From NCBI RefSeq assembly GCF_902506205.1, contig NZ_LR732816.1:62001-126000 (forward strand): 64,000 bases of DNA, written 5' to 3'. Both the position numbers and the translations under genes were made by a program. Under the pieces are notes generated by a model. The model was given only the letters and a program-made list of their open reading frames with translations, had not been told where the DNA came from and searched no databases. The DNA is from Brevundimonas sp. G8. GTDB lineage: Bacteria > Pseudomonadota > Alphaproteobacteria > Caulobacterales > Caulobacteraceae. This document shows, piece after piece, positions 44,248 to 55,663 of this stretch. The stretch's first letter is position 1, and every line of letters starts with the position of its first letter.

Positions 44248-44979
44248 TCAACGCGGCGGACGGCCGAAGTCCACACCGACAGTGACCCGCTGCCCCTCGA
44301 CGGGTCGGCCGTCCTCGGTGGGGGGCTGGAAACGGAAGAAGCCGGAGACCTGAAGACCCGCTGCGCCGAAGCCCAGGCCGGGCGGCGTCTCTTGCACCAC
44401 ACGGCAACCGTCCAGCCGGCTATCCAGGCGAATGATACAAGACAGCTCCACCCGGCCATAGCGGCTGCGCGCGCCCGAGGGGTGGTGGGCGCGGATCTGA
44501 CCGATGGTGGGGCCGGTCACCAGGCGCGGTCCGGTCGAGCCGCTGCCGGGGCCACTGCCGGATCCGACGCCAGAACCACTGCCGGTCCCCTGCCCGCCCT
44601 GGCCGAAACCGGGCTGAGGCGACGGATTGGGGGTGATACCGACTACGGGGGCGGGCTCGGGCGCCTTCACAGGCGGCGCAGGAACCTCGCGCGGGCGTTC
44701 CTGGGGCGGAGGCGGCGGCGTGTGAATGACAGAGGGCGCTGCGGGCGCGCCACCGCCCGTCTCTGGCGCGGGTGGTTCGTTCGAGATCGGCGGCGGGGGA
44801 TCGTAGAGCACGACCTCGAACGGCGGGGGTTCGACCACAGGCGTCTGGGCCGGCCCCCTCGCACGCCCCAGCAGCAGGAACAGGCCGATCTCGGCGACAG
44901 CGACGGCAATAAAGATACCCGCCATGCGCCAGCGACGCGGGTGGGTCTTCTCGGGTCTGGAGTCGGCGTGTTCGGTCAT
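44248..44979 (-). CDS. TonB-like energy-transducer family protein
   Basis: A 243-residue protein with TonB architecture: a short cytoplasmic end, one transmembrane helix (about 18-38, MAGIFIAVAVAEIGLFLLLG), a Pro-rich periplasmic linker (residues 50-118, with PPPPP runs) and a Gly/Ser repeat stretch (TGSGSGVGSGSGPGSGS). The C-terminal TonB-type domain (about 155-243) contains YGRVELSCIIRLDSRLDGCR and the GFGAAGLQVSGFFRFQP helix-strand region. The two cysteines in that domain may pair. TonB proteins couple ExbBD to outer-membrane transporters; no exbB or exbD is near. Its place inside the ribosomal cluster between adk and rpsM is unusual. It starts 28 bases after adk's stop. Confidence 0.8.
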   Translation of the reverse strand: MTEHADSRPEKTHPRRWRMAGIFIAVAVAEIGLFLLLGRARGPAQTPVVEPPPFEVVLYDPPPPISNEPPAPETGGGAPAAPSVIHTPPPPPQERPREVPAPPVKAPEPAPVVGITPNPSPQPGFGQGGQGTGSGSGVGSGSGPGSGSTGPRLVTGPTIGQIRAHHPSGARSRYGRVELSCIIRLDSRLDGCRVVQETPPGLGFGAAGLQVSGFFRFQPPTEDGRPVEGQRVTVGVDFGRPPR

Positions 44980-45006
44980 CAGGCGATCAACGCCTGAAAC
45001 CGCAAA

Positions 45007-45567
45007 TCAGGCCAGGGCTTCGTCGATGGCCTTGGCCACGGACTCGATCGTGCCCATGCCGTCGGCCTGCGTCAGCTTGCCCTGGGCTTCGTAATAGGGA
45101 AGCAGCGGCGCGGTGTTGCGGTTGTAGGCCTCAAGCCGAACCTTGAACGATTCGGGATTGTCGTCGGGGCGGCCCTGTTCCGCGAAACGCTTGGCGATCC
45201 GTTCGGTTAGGGCGGCGTCGTCGACCTTTAGCCGCACGACGGCGTCGATCTGAACGCCGCGCTTGGCCAGCATCTCGTCCAGCGCCTCAGCCTGGGCCAC
45301 GGTGCGGGGGAAACCGTCAAAGATGGCGCCGCCGGCGGCCTCGGCCTCGTTCAGGCGATCCTCGATCAGGGCGATGACGATCTCGTCGGTGACCAGGTCG
45401 CCACGCGCCAGCACGTCCTTGACCTTGAGCCCCAGCTCCGAGCCAGAGGCGATCGCCGCGCGAAGCATGTCGCCGGTGGAGAGCTGGACCATGCCCTTCT
45501 CTTCCACCAGCCGCTTCGCCTGGGTGCCCTTGCCCGCCGCTGGCGGTCCGAACAGGATCAAGTTCAT
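45007..45567 (-). CDS. adk: adenylate kinase
   Basis: A 186-residue kinase that interconverts ATP+AMP and 2 ADP. P-loop GPPAAGKGTQAKRL at residues 7-20. The AMP-binding region is QLSTGDMLRAAI and DGFPRTVAQAEALDEML. The LID is the short form (AERIAKRFAEQGRPDDNPE), lacking the long zinc-type insertion, so the protein is shorter than E. coli Adk (214 aa). Placement after secY is classical. A gap of 37 bases separates it from secY. Confidence 0.97.
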   Translation of the reverse strand: MNLILFGPPAAGKGTQAKRLVEEKGMVQLSTGDMLRAAIASGSELGLKVKDVLARGDLVTDEIVIALIEDRLNEAEAAGGAIFDGFPRTVAQAEALDEMLAKRGVQIDAVVRLKVDDAALTERIAKRFAEQGRPDDNPESFKVRLEAYNRNTAPLLPYYEAQGKLTQADGMGTIESVAKAIDEALA

Positions 45568-45604
45568 GCTTCAGCCCTCCCCTGGGCGTCTGTCAGCTTA
45601 AGAC

Positions 45605-46984
<1,380 letters not shown>

Positions 46985-47112
46985 TATGCGTCCCCACGAC
47001 TGATTGAGTCGTCAGATAGGCGAGAAGCGGCGCTCTTGCGAGGCCGCTTCCGTTCTTTCGTCGTCGCAGGGGCAATCAGGCCACGGCCTAACTGACCGCG
47101 ACGACGCGTTGC

Positions 47113-47706
47113 TTAGGCTTTGGCGGCGGCGCGCTTGGTGCGGGCCGAGATCTTGTTCTCGTCGCCCAGACGCGGCTTGGCAGGCGGAACCTTGCCCTTG
47201 GCCAGGTTGCGCTTCTCGACGCGTGCTGCGGCCTTGGCTTCAGCGGCAATGCGCTCTTGCACGACCGAACCGCCAGCGGCTTCGATGGCCTTGATCGCGC
47301 CCGAAGTCGCCGACCAGACGACCAGGTTCAGCGCTTGCTTCAGCTCACCAGTGCCCAGCAAACGCACGCCGTCCTTGACGCGACGGATCACGCCGGCGGC
47401 GACCAGGGCGTCGCCCTTGAGTTCCGACTTGGCGTCCAGCTTGCCGGCGTCAATGGCGTCTTGCAGGCGCCACAGGTTCACTTCAGCCAGCTTCAGAGCG
47501 TTGGCGTTGTTGAAGCCACGCTTGGGCATACGCATGTACAGCGGCATTTGGCCGCCTTCGAAGCCGCCGATGGCGACGCCCGAACGCGACTTCTGACCCT
47601 TGACGCCACGGCCAGCGGTCTTGCCCTTGCCCGAACCGGGGCCACGGCCGACACGCATGCGCTTCTTGTGCGCGCCTTCGTTGTCGCGGATTTCGTTCAG
47701 TTTCAT
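47113..47706 (-). CDS. rplO: 50S ribosomal protein L15
   Basis: A 197-residue L15, about 50 residues longer than the E. coli protein. Start at [20 protein letters not shown]. The Gly/Lys/Arg-rich N-terminal region ([20 protein letters not shown]) and [17 protein letters not shown] are conserved. The C-terminal extension after about residue 150 is basic ([20 protein letters not shown]) and is probably an RNA-binding tail. It lies between rpmD and secY, as in the spc operon. Confidence 0.97.
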   Translation of the reverse strand: MKLNEIRDNEGAHKKRMRVGRGPGSGKGKTAGRGVKGQKSRSGVAIGGFEGGQMPLYMRMPKRGFNNANALKLAEVNLWRLQDAIDAGKLDAKSELKGDALVAAGVIRRVKDGVRLLGTGELKQALNLVVWSATSGAIKAIEAAGGSVVQERIAAEAKAAARVEKRNLAKGKVPPAKPRLGDENKISARTKRAAAKA

Positions 47707-47814
47707 ATGCCTGATCCTTTCGGGTGCTAGCGCCCGGACCATTGATCCGGACTCGGCTGTAAAAATTTAAGGGCCGCTGATAGGCGACCCTCGGGGTATT
47801 CGCAAGTGCAGAAA

Positions 47815-47842
47815 CGCCCTCCCCCGGGTTCGGGAGAGGGCG
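47815..47842 (-). other. GC-rich hairpin between rpmD and rplO
   Basis: CGCCCTCCCCCG (47815-47826) pairs with CGGGAGAGGGCG (47831-47842) with one mismatch and a four-base loop. It lies just after the rpmD stop, in the widest gap inside the spc genes. There is no T-tract, so it is more likely an RNA stability or processing element than a full terminator. Confidence 0.4.
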
Positions 47843-47849
47843 AAACGGC

Positions 47850-48053
47850 TTACTTTTCGACGATCTCGGTCAGGTGGGCGACCTTGGCGATCATCCCACG
47901 AACCGAAGGCGTGTCTTCCAGAGTCGATTCACGACCCAGGCGGTTCAGACCCAGGCCCACCAGGGTGGCGCGCTGGTCATTCTTGCGGCGGATCGGCGAA
48001 CCGGTCTGCTTGACGGTGACGGTCTTGGCGTCGGTCTTCTTGGACGGGGCCAT
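47850..48053 (-). CDS. rpmD: 50S ribosomal protein L30
   Basis: A 67-residue L30. The core [20 protein letters not shown] and [20 protein letters not shown] is diagnostic. The start at [11 protein letters not shown] adds about ten residues before the first strand. The frame is open far upstream, but that is an antisense-like reading over rpsE. It starts two bases after the rpsE stop. Confidence 0.96.
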   Translation of the reverse strand: MAPSKKTDAKTVTVKQTGSPIRRKNDQRATLVGLGLNRLGRESTLEDTPSVRGMIAKVAHLTEIVEK

Positions 48054-48055
48054 GA

Positions 48056-48664
48056 TTAGGACTCCACAGCTTCGGGCGTCGAAGCGCCGTCGTTGCGACG
48101 GCCCATCAGATCCGCGACCTTCTTGCCGCGCTTGGACGCGACTTGACGGGGCGAGGACTGGACCTTCAGCGCTTCGAACGTCGCGCGGATCATGTTGTAG
48201 GGGTTCGACGAACCGGTCGACTTGCCCACGACGTCCTGGACGCCGAGGGTTTCGAGCACGGCGCGCATCGGACCACCTGCGATGACGCCGGTCCCGGGAG
48301 GGGCAGCGCGCATCATGATCTTGCCGGCGCCCCAACGGCCGTTGCCGTCGTGGTGCAGCGTGCGGTTCTCGCGAAGCGGAACGCGGATCATGGTCTTCTT
48401 GGCTTCTTCGGTCGCCTTGCGGATGGCTTCCGGCACTTCGCGCGCCTTGCCGTGACCGAAGCCGACGCGACCCTTGCCGTCACCGACGACCATCAGGGCT
48501 GCGAAGGAGAAACGACGGCCGCCTTTGACGGTGGCGGCGACGCGGTTGATGTGGACCAACTTCTCGACGATGTCCGAATCCGGACCATCGGCTTGGGGGC
48601 CATTGCGGTTGTCACGACGGTTGCGGTCGTTGCCGCCGCCGCCACGTTGGGGTTGATGCGCCAT
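48056..48664 (-). CDS. rpsE: 30S ribosomal protein S5
   Basis: A 202-residue S5, longer than E. coli S5 (167 aa) through an N-terminal Gly/Arg/Asn-rich extension (residues 1-28). The S5 domain follows: [40 protein letters not shown] and the [15 protein letters not shown] region. S5 supports decoding accuracy and is the target of spectinomycin resistance changes in the loop near KGGRR. Twelve bases after rplR. Confidence 0.97.
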   Translation of the reverse strand: MAHQPQRGGGGNDRNRRDNRNGPQADGPDSDIVEKLVHINRVAATVKGGRRFSFAALMVVGDGKGRVGFGHGKAREVPEAIRKATEEAKKTMIRVPLRENRTLHHDGNGRWGAGKIMMRAAPPGTGVIAGGPMRAVLETLGVQDVVGKSTGSSNPYNMIRATFEALKVQSSPRQVASKRGKKVADLMGRRNDGASTPEAVES

Positions 48665-48676
48665 CTGTCGCGTCCC

Positions 48677-49033
48677 TTAGAAGTTCAGGCCGGCTTCGCG
48701 CGCGGCTTCCGCCAGCGCCTTGACCCGTCCATGATAGATGTACTCGCCACGGTCGAAGACGACGTCCTTGACGCCCTTCTCGATGGCGCGTTCGGCGATC
48801 AGCTTGCCGATCGCGGCGGCCGCAGCGGTGTCCGAACCACGCTTGCCCTTGCCGCCTTCCAGCGACGAGGCAGACGCGACGGTCACGCCTTGGGCGTCGT
48901 CGATGATCTGGGCCGAGATGTTCTTGTCCGAACGGCTGACCGACAGACGAAGGCGACCGTTGGCGACAGCCTTCAGGCGGCGACGAGTGCGCTCCGAGCG
49001 GCGCTTGGCTTGTTGTCGAAGAGAAAGAGCCAT
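48677..49033 (-). CDS. rplR: 50S ribosomal protein L18
   Basis: A 118-residue L18 that binds 5S rRNA. The N-terminal basic helix [20 protein letters not shown] and the core [20 protein letters not shown] are typical, as is the C-terminal [20 protein letters not shown]. It is separated from rplF by three bases. Confidence 0.97.
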   Translation of the reverse strand: MALSLRQQAKRRSERTRRRLKAVANGRLRLSVSRSDKNISAQIIDDAQGVTVASASSLEGGKGKRGSDTAAAAAIGKLIAERAIEKGVKDVVFDRGEYIYHGRVKALAEAAREAGLNF

Positions 49034-49036
49034 GAC

Positions 49037-49570
49037 TTACTTCTTCTTGCCTTCCTTGCGACGGACCTTCTCGCCCGCGTAACGGACGCCCTTGCCCTTG
49101 TAGGGCTCCGGCGGACGCAGCTTGCGGATGACCGCGGCGATCTGACCGACGGCTTGCTTGTCAGCGCCCGAGACCTTGATCTCGGTTTGCTTCGGCACTG
49201 CGAAGCTGACGCCGGCCGGCGGAGCGATATCGACTTCGTGCGAGAAGCCGAGCTGCAGCGACAGGGCGTCGCCCTTCATCGCGGCGCGGTAACCCACGCC
49301 GACCAGTTCCAGAGACTTTTCGAAGCCCGTGGTGACGCCGACGACCATGTTGTCGACCAGGGTGCGCGACAGGCCCCACATCGCGCGACCGCGTTGCGTG
49401 TCCGACCGCAGACCCAGCGACAGTTCGTCGCCTTCCTGGGTGACTTCGATTTCGTCTGCGACGGTCCAAGAGCTCTCGCCCTTGGGGCCCTTCACGGTGA
49501 CGCTCTGGCCGTCGAGCGTGACAGTCACGCCCTTCGGCACTGCGATGGTTTTCTTGCCAATACGGGACAT
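49037..49570 (-). CDS. rplF: 50S ribosomal protein L6
   Basis: A 177-residue L6. Start at [20 protein letters not shown], the invariant family start; an upstream ATG 10 codons earlier lies within rpsH and is unlikely. Two repeated RRM-like domains are present. The second carries [20 protein letters not shown], which contacts the sarcin-ricin loop region. It starts two bases after the rpsH stop. Confidence 0.97.
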   Translation of the reverse strand: MSRIGKKTIAVPKGVTVTLDGQSVTVKGPKGESSWTVADEIEVTQEGDELSLGLRSDTQRGRAMWGLSRTLVDNMVVGVTTGFEKSLELVGVGYRAAMKGDALSLQLGFSHEVDIAPPAGVSFAVPKQTEIKVSGADKQAVGQIAAVIRKLRPPEPYKGKGVRYAGEKVRRKEGKKK

Positions 49571-49571
49571 A

Positions 49572-49970
49572 TCAGTAGACCCTGCAGAGGACTTCGCCAC
49601 CGACGTTAGCGTCGCGGGCGGAGGCGTCGGACATGACGCCCTTCGAAGTCGAGAGGATCGAGATGCCGAGGCCGTTCTTGACGGGCTTCAGATCGCCGAT
49701 CGCCGAATAGACGCGGCGGCCCGGCTTGGACACGCGAGCGATCTCGGCGATGACGGGCTGACCGTCGAAGTACTTCAGCTCGATCTCGAACTGCGGAAAC
49801 TCACCCGGGTTCTGAACCAGGTTGTAGCCGCGGATGTAGCCTTCGTCCTGCAGCACGTCGAGGACGCGCTGACGCAGACGAGAAGCGGGGGTCAACACCT
49901 TGGAACGCTTGCGGGTCGCCGCGTTCTTGATGCGAGCGATCATGTCGCTCAGGGGATCGTTGATCATCAT
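49572..49970 (-). CDS. rpsH: 30S ribosomal protein S8
   Basis: A 132-residue S8. It starts [20 protein letters not shown] (two adjacent ATGs; either can serve). The C-terminal [20 protein letters not shown] and GGEVLCRVY are the conserved 16S rRNA-binding elements. In E. coli S8 represses the spc operon by binding the rplE leader; no such structure was recognised here. It follows rpsN by 15 bases. Confidence 0.97.
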   Translation of the reverse strand: MMINDPLSDMIARIKNAATRKRSKVLTPASRLRQRVLDVLQDEGYIRGYNLVQNPGEFPQFEIELKYFDGQPVIAEIARVSKPGRRVYSAIGDLKPVKNGLGISILSTSKGVMSDASARDANVGGEVLCRVY

Positions 49971-49985
49971 GTCTGTTCGCTCCCC

Positions 49986-50291
49986 TTACCAGCTGGATTT
50001 CGTCAGGCCAGGGATCTGGCCCTGGTTGCCGAGTTCACGCAGCGCAATCCGGCTCATCTTGAGCTTGCGATAGAACGCCCGCGGACGACCCGTCACTTCG
50101 CAACGGTTGCGAATGCGGCTCGGCGCGGAGTTGCGCGGCAGTTCAGCCAGCTTCAGGCGCGCGTCGAAGCGCTCCTCCAGCGGCAGGTTTTCGTCGTTGG
50201 CGGTCGCCTTCAGGGCGGCCCGCTTCGCGGCATACTTCGCAACAAGGGCCTTGACGGCTTCGTTACGGTTTACGGCGCTTTTCTTAGCCAT
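49986..50291 (-). CDS. rpsN: 30S ribosomal protein S14 (zinc-free long form)
   Basis: A 101-residue S14. The C-terminal [20 protein letters not shown] and [18 protein letters not shown] are family hallmarks. It is the long, C- type: the CxxC zinc pairs of the short form are absent, as expected in proteobacteria. Nineteen bases after rplE. Confidence 0.97.
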   Translation of the reverse strand: MAKKSAVNRNEAVKALVAKYAAKRAALKATANDENLPLEERFDARLKLAELPRNSAPSRIRNRCEVTGRPRAFYRKLKMSRIALRELGNQGQIPGLTKSSW

Positions 50292-50310
50292 TGTGCTCTT
50301 CCCTTCCCGC

Positions 50311-50871
50311 TCAGTTCTTCACGAACGGGAACTTGAACTCGGTGAGGAGAGCCTTGGCTTCCTCATCGGTCTTGGCCGTGGTGCAGACGACAATGTCCAT
50401 GCCCCACATCTGATCGATCTGGTCGTAGTTGATCTCCGGGAACACGATGTGTTCCTTCAGACCCGTGGCGTAGTTGCCGCGACCATCGAAGGACGTGCCC
50501 TTCAGACCACGGAAATCCTTCACGCGCGGCAGCGCGATCGTGATGAACCGGTCCAGGAACTCGTACATCTGTTCGCCGCGCAGCGTGACCTTGCCGCCGA
50601 TGACCATGCCTTCACGCAGCTTGAAGCCGGCGATGGAGTTACGGGCCTTGGTGGCGACGGCCTTCTGACCGGCGATGGCCGTCAGATCCTTGAGGGCGGT
50701 GTTCGCCTTCTTGGAGTCCGCAACAGCTTCACCGATGCCCATGTTCAGGACGATCTTGTCCAGCTTGGGCACCTGCATTTCGTTCGTGTAGCCGAACTTT
50801 TCCTTCATCACCTGGCGGATGCGAGCTTGATACTCGACCTTGAGGCGCGGGGCGTACTTTTCGGTAGCCAT
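50311..50871 (-). CDS. rplE: 50S ribosomal protein L5
   Basis: A 186-residue L5, a 5S rRNA-binding protein. Seen: [60 protein letters not shown] and the C-terminal [19 protein letters not shown]. The ATG overlaps the rplX stop by one base, indicating coupled translation. Confidence 0.98.
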   Translation of the reverse strand: MATEKYAPRLKVEYQARIRQVMKEKFGYTNEMQVPKLDKIVLNMGIGEAVADSKKANTALKDLTAIAGQKAVATKARNSIAGFKLREGMVIGGKVTLRGEQMYEFLDRFITIALPRVKDFRGLKGTSFDGRGNYATGLKEHIVFPEINYDQIDQMWGMDIVVCTTAKTDEEAKALLTEFKFPFVKN

Positions 50872-51179
50872 CAGATGACGTCTCCCGTCGTCTTGGCGAT
50901 GCGGACCTTGGTGTCCCCATCGATCTTGAAGCCGACGCGGGTCGCCTTGCCGTTGGCGTCGGCGATCGCGACGTTCGACAGGTGAAGCGAGGCTTCCTTG
51001 TTCTTGATACCGCCCTGCGGGTCAGCCTGGCTCGGGCGCGTGTGGCGCTGAACCATGTTGCAGCCTTCGACGAGGACGCGATTTTCGGTAGGCAGGACCT
51101 TCAGCACGTTGCCCGTGCGGCCCTTGTCCTTGCCGGTGAGGACGACGACGCGGTCGCCCTTCTTGATCTTGGCGGCCAT
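50871..51179 (-). CDS. rplX: 50S ribosomal protein L24
   Basis: A 102-residue L24 with the N-terminal KOW motif [20 protein letters not shown] and the basic loop [21 protein letters not shown]24 starts assembly of the large subunit. It is one base from the rplN stop and overlaps rplE by one base. Confidence 0.97.
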   Translation of the reverse strand: MAAKIKKGDRVVVLTGKDKGRTGNVLKVLPTENRVLVEGCNMVQRHTRPSQADPQGGIKNKEASLHLSNVAIADANGKATRVGFKIDGDTKVRIAKTTGDVI

Positions 51180-51180
51180 G

Positions 51181-51549
51181 TTACAGGACCTCCGGTGCCA
51201 GCGAGATGATCTTCATGTGGTTCTTGGCGCGCAGTTCGCGAGGAACCGGGCCGAAGATCCGCGTGCCGACAGGCTCGTTCTGCTTGTTGACGATGACAGC
51301 GGCCGACTTGTCAAAGCGGATGACCGAGCCGTCCTTGCGTTGGATGTCCTTGGCGGTGCGCACGACGATAGCGCGAACGACGTCGCCCTTCTTCACGCGG
51401 CCGCGGGGGATGGCTTCCTTCACGGAGGCGACGATTGTGTCGCCGATCGAGGCGTAGCGGCGCTTGGAGCCGCCCAACACCTTGATGCACATGACCCGGC
51501 GGGCGCCCGAATTATCGGCCACTTCCAGGTTAGTTTGCATCTGGATCAT
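51181..51549 (-). CDS. rplN: 50S ribosomal protein L14
   Basis: A 122-residue L14 of standard length: [40 protein letters not shown] and the terminal [16 protein letters not shown] end ([12 protein letters not shown]). L14 forms part of the intersubunit bridge. Its gene begins the E. coli spc operon; here only an 18-base gap separates it from rpsQ, so no separate promoter is evident. Confidence 0.98.
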   Translation of the reverse strand: MIQMQTNLEVADNSGARRVMCIKVLGGSKRRYASIGDTIVASVKEAIPRGRVKKGDVVRAIVVRTAKDIQRKDGSVIRFDKSAAVIVNKQNEPVGTRIFGPVPRELRAKNHMKIISLAPEVL

Positions 51550-51567
51550 AAGATCAGATCCTTCTGA

Positions 51568-51810
51568 TTACGAGGCCGAGGCGTTGGAAAGGACTTCCCA
51601 GCGCTTCAGTTTGGATTTCGGGGCGCACTCGACGATGCGAGCGATGTCGCCGACTTTGAGCGCGTTGGCTTCGTCGTGCGCGTGGTACTTCTTCGAAAGA
51701 CGAACGATCTTTTTCAGAACAGGGTGCAGCAGCGTGCGCTCCACCTTCACGACGACGGTCTTTTCGCCCTTGTCGGACACGACCACGCCTTCAAGAATTC
51801 GCTTGGGCAT
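51568..51810 (-). CDS. rpsQ: 30S ribosomal protein S17
   Basis: An 80-residue S17. Start at [20 protein letters not shown]; open frame upstream reaches into rpmC and is not S17-like. The OB-fold core [20 protein letters not shown] and [20 protein letters not shown] are conserved. Ten bases after rpmC. Confidence 0.97.
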   Translation of the reverse strand: MPKRILEGVVVSDKGEKTVVVKVERTLLHPVLKKIVRLSKKYHAHDEANALKVGDIARIVECAPKSKLKRWEVLSNASAS

Positions 51811-51820
51811 ATTCGTTTCC

Positions 51821-52018
51821 TTACGAGGCCGCACGCTGCTCGCGCAGAAGCGTCGAGATGCGTGCGATGTCTTTGCGGACTTCACCAACGCGGTGAGTCT
51901 TTTCCATTTGGCCGGTGGCCGCCTGGAAGCGCAGGTTGAACTGTTCCTTCTTGAGCTTCAGCAGCTCGTCGGACAGTTGGTCGGTCGTTTGCGACCGCAG
52001 ATCGGCGATCTTGGTCAT
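51821..52018 (-). CDS. rpmC: 50S ribosomal protein L29
   Basis: A 65-residue, two-helix L29 located near the tunnel exit. Seen: [20 protein letters not shown] followed by [20 protein letters not shown]. The ATG overlaps the rplP stop by one base. Confidence 0.97.
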   Translation of the reverse strand: MTKIADLRSQTTDQLSDELLKLKKEQFNLRFQAATGQMEKTHRVGEVRKDIARISTLLREQRAAS

Positions 52019-52458
52019 TAGGCGGCTACCTCGACATGAGCGACGCCGGCGTCGATGCGGGTCACCACCTTGGTGCGGACCGGCAGCTTGGCTGCGCCGA
52101 GACGGAGCGCTTCGCGGGCGACATCGTCCGGAACGCCGTCGATTTCAAACAGGATACGGCCGGGGTGGCAGCGCGCGGCCCAGTGGTCCACGGCGCCCTT
52201 GCCCTTACCCATCCGGACTTCGGCCGGCTTGCCCGTGACGGGCAGGTCGGGGAAGACGCGGATCCAGACGCGGCCCTGACGCTTCATCTGGCGGGTGATC
52301 GCGCGGCGAGCCGCTTCGATCTGACGCGCAGTGATGCGTTCCGGCTCCAGCGTCTTCAGGCCATACGACCCGAAGTTCAGCGAGAAGCCACCCTTGGCCG
52401 AGCCATGGATCCGGCCCTTGAAGGCCTTGCGGTACTTGGTCTTCTTCGGTTGCAACAT
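52018..52458 (-). CDS. rplP: 50S ribosomal protein L16
   Basis: A 146-residue L16: [60 protein letters not shown] and [20 protein letters not shown]. It helps position tRNA in the A site. Three bases separate it from rpsC. Slightly longer than in E. coli owing to the C-terminal strand. Confidence 0.98.
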   Translation of the reverse strand: MLQPKKTKYRKAFKGRIHGSAKGGFSLNFGSYGLKTLEPERITARQIEAARRAITRQMKRQGRVWIRVFPDLPVTGKPAEVRMGKGKGAVDHWAARCHPGRILFEIDGVPDDVAREALRLGAAKLPVRTKVVTRIDAGVAHVEVAA

Positions 52459-52461
52459 GAC

Positions 52462-53217
52462 TTAGTTCTCACGTCCCCGGTCGCGACGCGGACCGCGGTC
52501 GCCACGGGGGCCGCCGCGTTCGCGGCCTTCGTTCGAGGACGGACCCGAAGCTTCCTGGGCCCAACGCTTGTCCTGCGCCATGGGATCGTGCTCCAGCACT
52601 TCACCCTTAAAGACCCAGACCTTCACGCCGATGATGCCGTAGGTCGTCTTGGCTTCGTAGAAGCCATAGTCGATGTCGGCGCGCAGCGTGTGAAGCGGCA
52701 CGCGACCTTCGCGGTACCATTCCATACGTGCGATTTCTGCACCGCCCAGACGGCCCGAGACATTCATACGAATGCCCTTGGCGCCGAGACGCATCGCCGA
52801 CTGCATCGAACGCTTCATGGCGCGACGGAAGGCCACGCGGCGTTCCAGTTGTTGCGCGATGTTTTCAGCGATCAGCTGCGCATCGGTTTCCGGCTTGCGG
52901 ACTTCGATGATGTTCAGGTGAACTTCACCTTCGGTGCGCGCCGAGATGTCCTTGCGGAGCTTCTCGATGTCAGCGCCCTTCTTACCGATCACGACGCCCG
53001 GACGGGCGGCGTAGATGGTGATCCGGCACTTCTTGTGCGGGCGCTCGATGATGATGCGCGACACACCGGCGGCGCCCAGACGTTCCCGCAGCCACTCGCG
53101 CAGCTTCAGGTCCTGGTGCAGCAGGCGGGAGTAGTCGGCGCCGGCGGCGAACCAACGGCTGTCCCACGTACGGTTCACGCCGAGGCGCAGACCGATCGGA
53201 TTGATTTTCTGACCCAT
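52462..53217 (-). CDS. rpsC: 30S ribosomal protein S3
   Basis: A 251-residue S3. [20 protein letters not shown] is invariant, followed by the KH domain with [20 protein letters not shown] and the second half [21 protein letters not shown] low-complexity Arg/Gly/Asp tail (from about residue 220, [20 protein letters not shown]) extends beyond the E. coli length. S3 contributes to mRNA entry and helicase activity. It overlaps the rplV stop by one base. Confidence 0.98.
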   Translation of the reverse strand: MGQKINPIGLRLGVNRTWDSRWFAAGADYSRLLHQDLKLREWLRERLGAAGVSRIIIERPHKKCRITIYAARPGVVIGKKGADIEKLRKDISARTEGEVHLNIIEVRKPETDAQLIAENIAQQLERRVAFRRAMKRSMQSAMRLGAKGIRMNVSGRLGGAEIARMEWYREGRVPLHTLRADIDYGFYEAKTTYGIIGVKVWVFKGEVLEHDPMAQDKRWAQEASGPSSNEGRERGGPRGDRGPRRDRGREN

Positions 53218-53597
53218 CAGGCGGCCTCGCCGGCTTCACGGACCACGATGGTGATCTCGCTGAACGGTTTCAGGATGCGCGACGAACGACCACGAGCACG
53301 GCTCGCGAAACGCTTCATCACCAGGTTCTTGCCCACATAGGCCTCGGCGACGACAAGGTTGTCGATGTCGAGGTTGTGGTTGTTCTCGGCGTTCGAGATC
53401 GCCGAATACAGGACCTTGCGGACGTCGGTCGCGATACGCTTACGGCTGAATTCCAGCTCGTTCAGCGCCTTCTGGACCGGCATGCCGCGGATCGATGCGG
53501 CGACCAGGCCCAGCTTTTGCGGGCTGATGCGTACGTTGACCAGCTTGGCGCGGGCCTCGGTCGGGGCGACCCGACGCTCATTTTTTGTCTGGGCCAT
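53217..53597 (-). CDS. rplV: 50S ribosomal protein L22
   Basis: A 126-residue L22. [40 protein letters not shown] and the hairpin-loop region [17 protein letters not shown] [17 protein letters not shown], which lines the exit tunnel and is a macrolide-resistance site, are visible. Three bases after rpsS. Confidence 0.97.
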   Translation of the reverse strand: MAQTKNERRVAPTEARAKLVNVRISPQKLGLVAASIRGMPVQKALNELEFSRKRIATDVRKVLYSAISNAENNHNLDIDNLVVAEAYVGKNLVMKRFASRARGRSSRILKPFSEITIVVREAGEAA

Positions 53598-53600
53598 CAG

Positions 53601-53879
53601 TTACTTCCTTTTGGCCTTCTTGTCCGCCGCGTGACCCGGGAAACTCCGGGTCGGGGCGAACTCGCCGAGCTTCATGCCGACCATCTCTTCCGAGACCGAC
53701 ACGGGCACGTGCTTCTGACCGTTATGGACGCCGAACGTCAGACCGACGAACTGCGGCAGGATGGTGGAGCGGCGCGACCAGGTCTTGATCACGTCCTTGC
53801 GGCCCGACGTTTGAACGGCGTCGGCCTTCTTGAGCAGATACCCGTCGACAAACGGGCCTTTCCAGGAGGAGCGGGCCAT
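53601..53879 (-). CDS. rpsS: 30S ribosomal protein S19
   Basis: A 92-residue S19 with the conserved [20 protein letters not shown] start, [20 protein letters not shown] and [20 protein letters not shown]. It contacts S13 at the head of the small subunit. Two bases after rplB. Confidence 0.98.
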   Translation of the reverse strand: MARSSWKGPFVDGYLLKKADAVQTSGRKDVIKTWSRRSTILPQFVGLTFGVHNGQKHVPVSVSEEMVGMKLGEFAPTRSFPGHAADKKAKRK

Positions 53880-53881
53880 TC

Positions 53882-54718
53882 TTAGCGAGCCTTCTTAACG
53901 TGGCGGGTACGGATGATATACTTGTCCGTAGCCTTGTTCTTGCGGGTACGGGTGCCCTTGGTGTCCTTGCCCCACGGGGTAACCGGGGTACGACCACCAG
54001 AGGTCCGGCCTTCACCACCACCATGCGGGTGGTCGATCGGGTTCATGGCGACGCCGCGAACGTGCGGGCGGAAGCCCATGTGACGCTTGCGACCGGCCTT
54101 GCCCAGGTTCTGGTTCATGTGGTCGGGGTTCGAAACCGCGCCCACCGTGGCGATGCAGCCGTCCAGGACCATACGCAGTTCGCCCGAGCCGAGACGGATC
54201 TGAGCGTAGCCCTGATCGCGACCCACCAGTTGGGCGTAGGCGCCGGCCGAGCGGGCCAGCTGAGCGCCCTTGCCCGGCTTCATTTCGATGTTGTGGATGA
54301 TCGTACCCACCGGCATCGAACGAAGCGGCATGGCGTTGCCCGGCTTCACGTCGGTCTTTTCGCCCGCGATCACCGTGTCGCCAGCCTTAAGGCGTTGCGG
54401 CGCGATGATGTAGGTCTTCTCGCCGTCTTCGTAGGTCACGAGAGCGATGAAGGCCGTGCGGTTCGGATCGTATTCCAGGCGCTCGACCGTGCCGACCATG
54501 TCCCACTTACGACGCTTGAAGTCGATCTTGCGGTACAGGGTCTTGGCGCCGCCGCCACGGAAGCGGACCGCGATGCGACCGCCCTGCCCGCGTCCGCCCG
54601 ACTTGGTCAGACCTTCGGTCAGCGACTTTTCCGGACGGCCCTTGTGGAGCTCCGAACGGTCGACCAGCACGAGGGCGCGACGGCCCGGCGAGGTCGGATT
54701 GTAATGTTTCAAGGCCAT
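53882..54718 (-). CDS. rplB: 50S ribosomal protein L2
   Basis: A 278-residue L2 needed for peptidyl transferase activity. Seen: [60 protein letters not shown], and the active-site region [20 protein letters not shown] with the essential His. Four bases from rplW. Confidence 0.98.
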   Translation of the reverse strand: MALKHYNPTSPGRRALVLVDRSELHKGRPEKSLTEGLTKSGGRGQGGRIAVRFRGGGAKTLYRKIDFKRRKWDMVGTVERLEYDPNRTAFIALVTYEDGEKTYIIAPQRLKAGDTVIAGEKTDVKPGNAMPLRSMPVGTIIHNIEMKPGKGAQLARSAGAYAQLVGRDQGYAQIRLGSGELRMVLDGCIATVGAVSNPDHMNQNLGKAGRKRHMGFRPHVRGVAMNPIDHPHGGGEGRTSGGRTPVTPWGKDTKGTRTRKNKATDKYIIRTRHVKKAR

Positions 54719-54722
54719 CTGA

Positions 54723-55025
54723 TCAGAGCCCCGTGGTGACGTCGATCGACTGGCCGTCGGCCAGCGTCACGATCGCTTTTTTGATGTCGACCCGGCGACC
54801 CAGGATACCCCGGAAGCGCTTGGTCTTGCCCTTTTGAACCAGGGTGTTGACCTTCAGGACGTTGACTTTGAACAGGCTTTCGACCGCAGCTGCGATCTCG
54901 TCCTTGGTCGCCGTGTCGGAGACGCGGAAGACGACCTTGTTCTGCTCGGACAGGATCGTCGCCTTCTCGGTGATGATCGGCGAGAGGATCGTGTCGTAGT
55001 GTTTGGCGGTAGGTTGAGCAGCCAT
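54723..55025 (-). CDS. rplW: 50S ribosomal protein L23
   Basis: A 100-residue L23: [40 protein letters not shown], and [20 protein letters not shown]. It is the docking site at the tunnel exit for SRP and trigger factor. The ATG overlaps the rplD stop by one base. Confidence 0.97.
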   Translation of the reverse strand: MAAQPTAKHYDTILSPIITEKATILSEQNKVVFRVSDTATKDEIAAAVESLFKVNVLKVNTLVQKGKTKRFRGILGRRVDIKKAIVTLADGQSIDVTTGL

Positions 55026-55663
55026 TACGCAGCTTCCTTATCGCTGAAACGGGCCTCGATCGCCTCGATGGCGGCCTTGGTCAGGACCAGCTTGTCAGCC
55101 CGCAGGATGTCATAGACGTTCAGGCCGGCGTTCGGCAGCACGTCGATGTGCGGGATGTTGCGAGCGGCCAGGCCGAAGTTCGTATCGACTTCGGGACCCG
55201 CGATGATGAGAGCCTTGGTCCAGCCCAGCTTGCCGAGCGTCTCGCGCAGCGAGGCGGTCTTGGCTTCCTTGACCGAGACGGTGTCGACGATGATCAGGTC
55301 GCCCGACTTGACCTTGGAAGACAGGGCGTGACGCAGGGCCAGCGCGCGGATCTTCTTGGGAAGCGAGAAACCGTGATCGCGAACGATCGGACCAAAGGCG
55401 CGCGAACCACCAACGAACTGCGGTGCACGGCGCGAACCGTGACGAGCGCCGCCGGTGCCCTTTTGCTTGTACATCTTCTTGCCCGTACGAGAGTTCTCGT
55501 TGCGGGTTTGAACCTTGTGCGTACCGGCGCGGCGCTTGGCCAGTTGCCAGTTGACGGTGCGGGCCAGGATGTCGCCGCGGATGTCGGAGATGCCGAAGAC
55601 GGCGTCCGACAGTTCCACGTCGCCAGCAGCCTTGCCGTCGAGTTGGATGACAGAGAGTTTCAT
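55025..55663 (-). CDS. rplD: 50S ribosomal protein L4
   Basis: A 212-residue L4. The long basic loop reaching the tunnel is [20 protein letters not shown] followed by [16 protein letters not shown]. The C-terminal globular part is typical ([20 protein letters not shown]). In E. coli L4 represses the S10 operon through its leader; see the leader before rpsJ. One-base overlaps with rplC and rplW. Confidence 0.97.
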   Translation of the reverse strand: MKLSVIQLDGKAAGDVELSDAVFGISDIRGDILARTVNWQLAKRRAGTHKVQTRNENSRTGKKMYKQKGTGGARHGSRRAPQFVGGSRAFGPIVRDHGFSLPKKIRALALRHALSSKVKSGDLIIVDTVSVKEAKTASLRETLGKLGWTKALIIAGPEVDTNFGLAARNIPHIDVLPNAGLNVYDILRADKLVLTKAAIEAIEARFSDKEAA

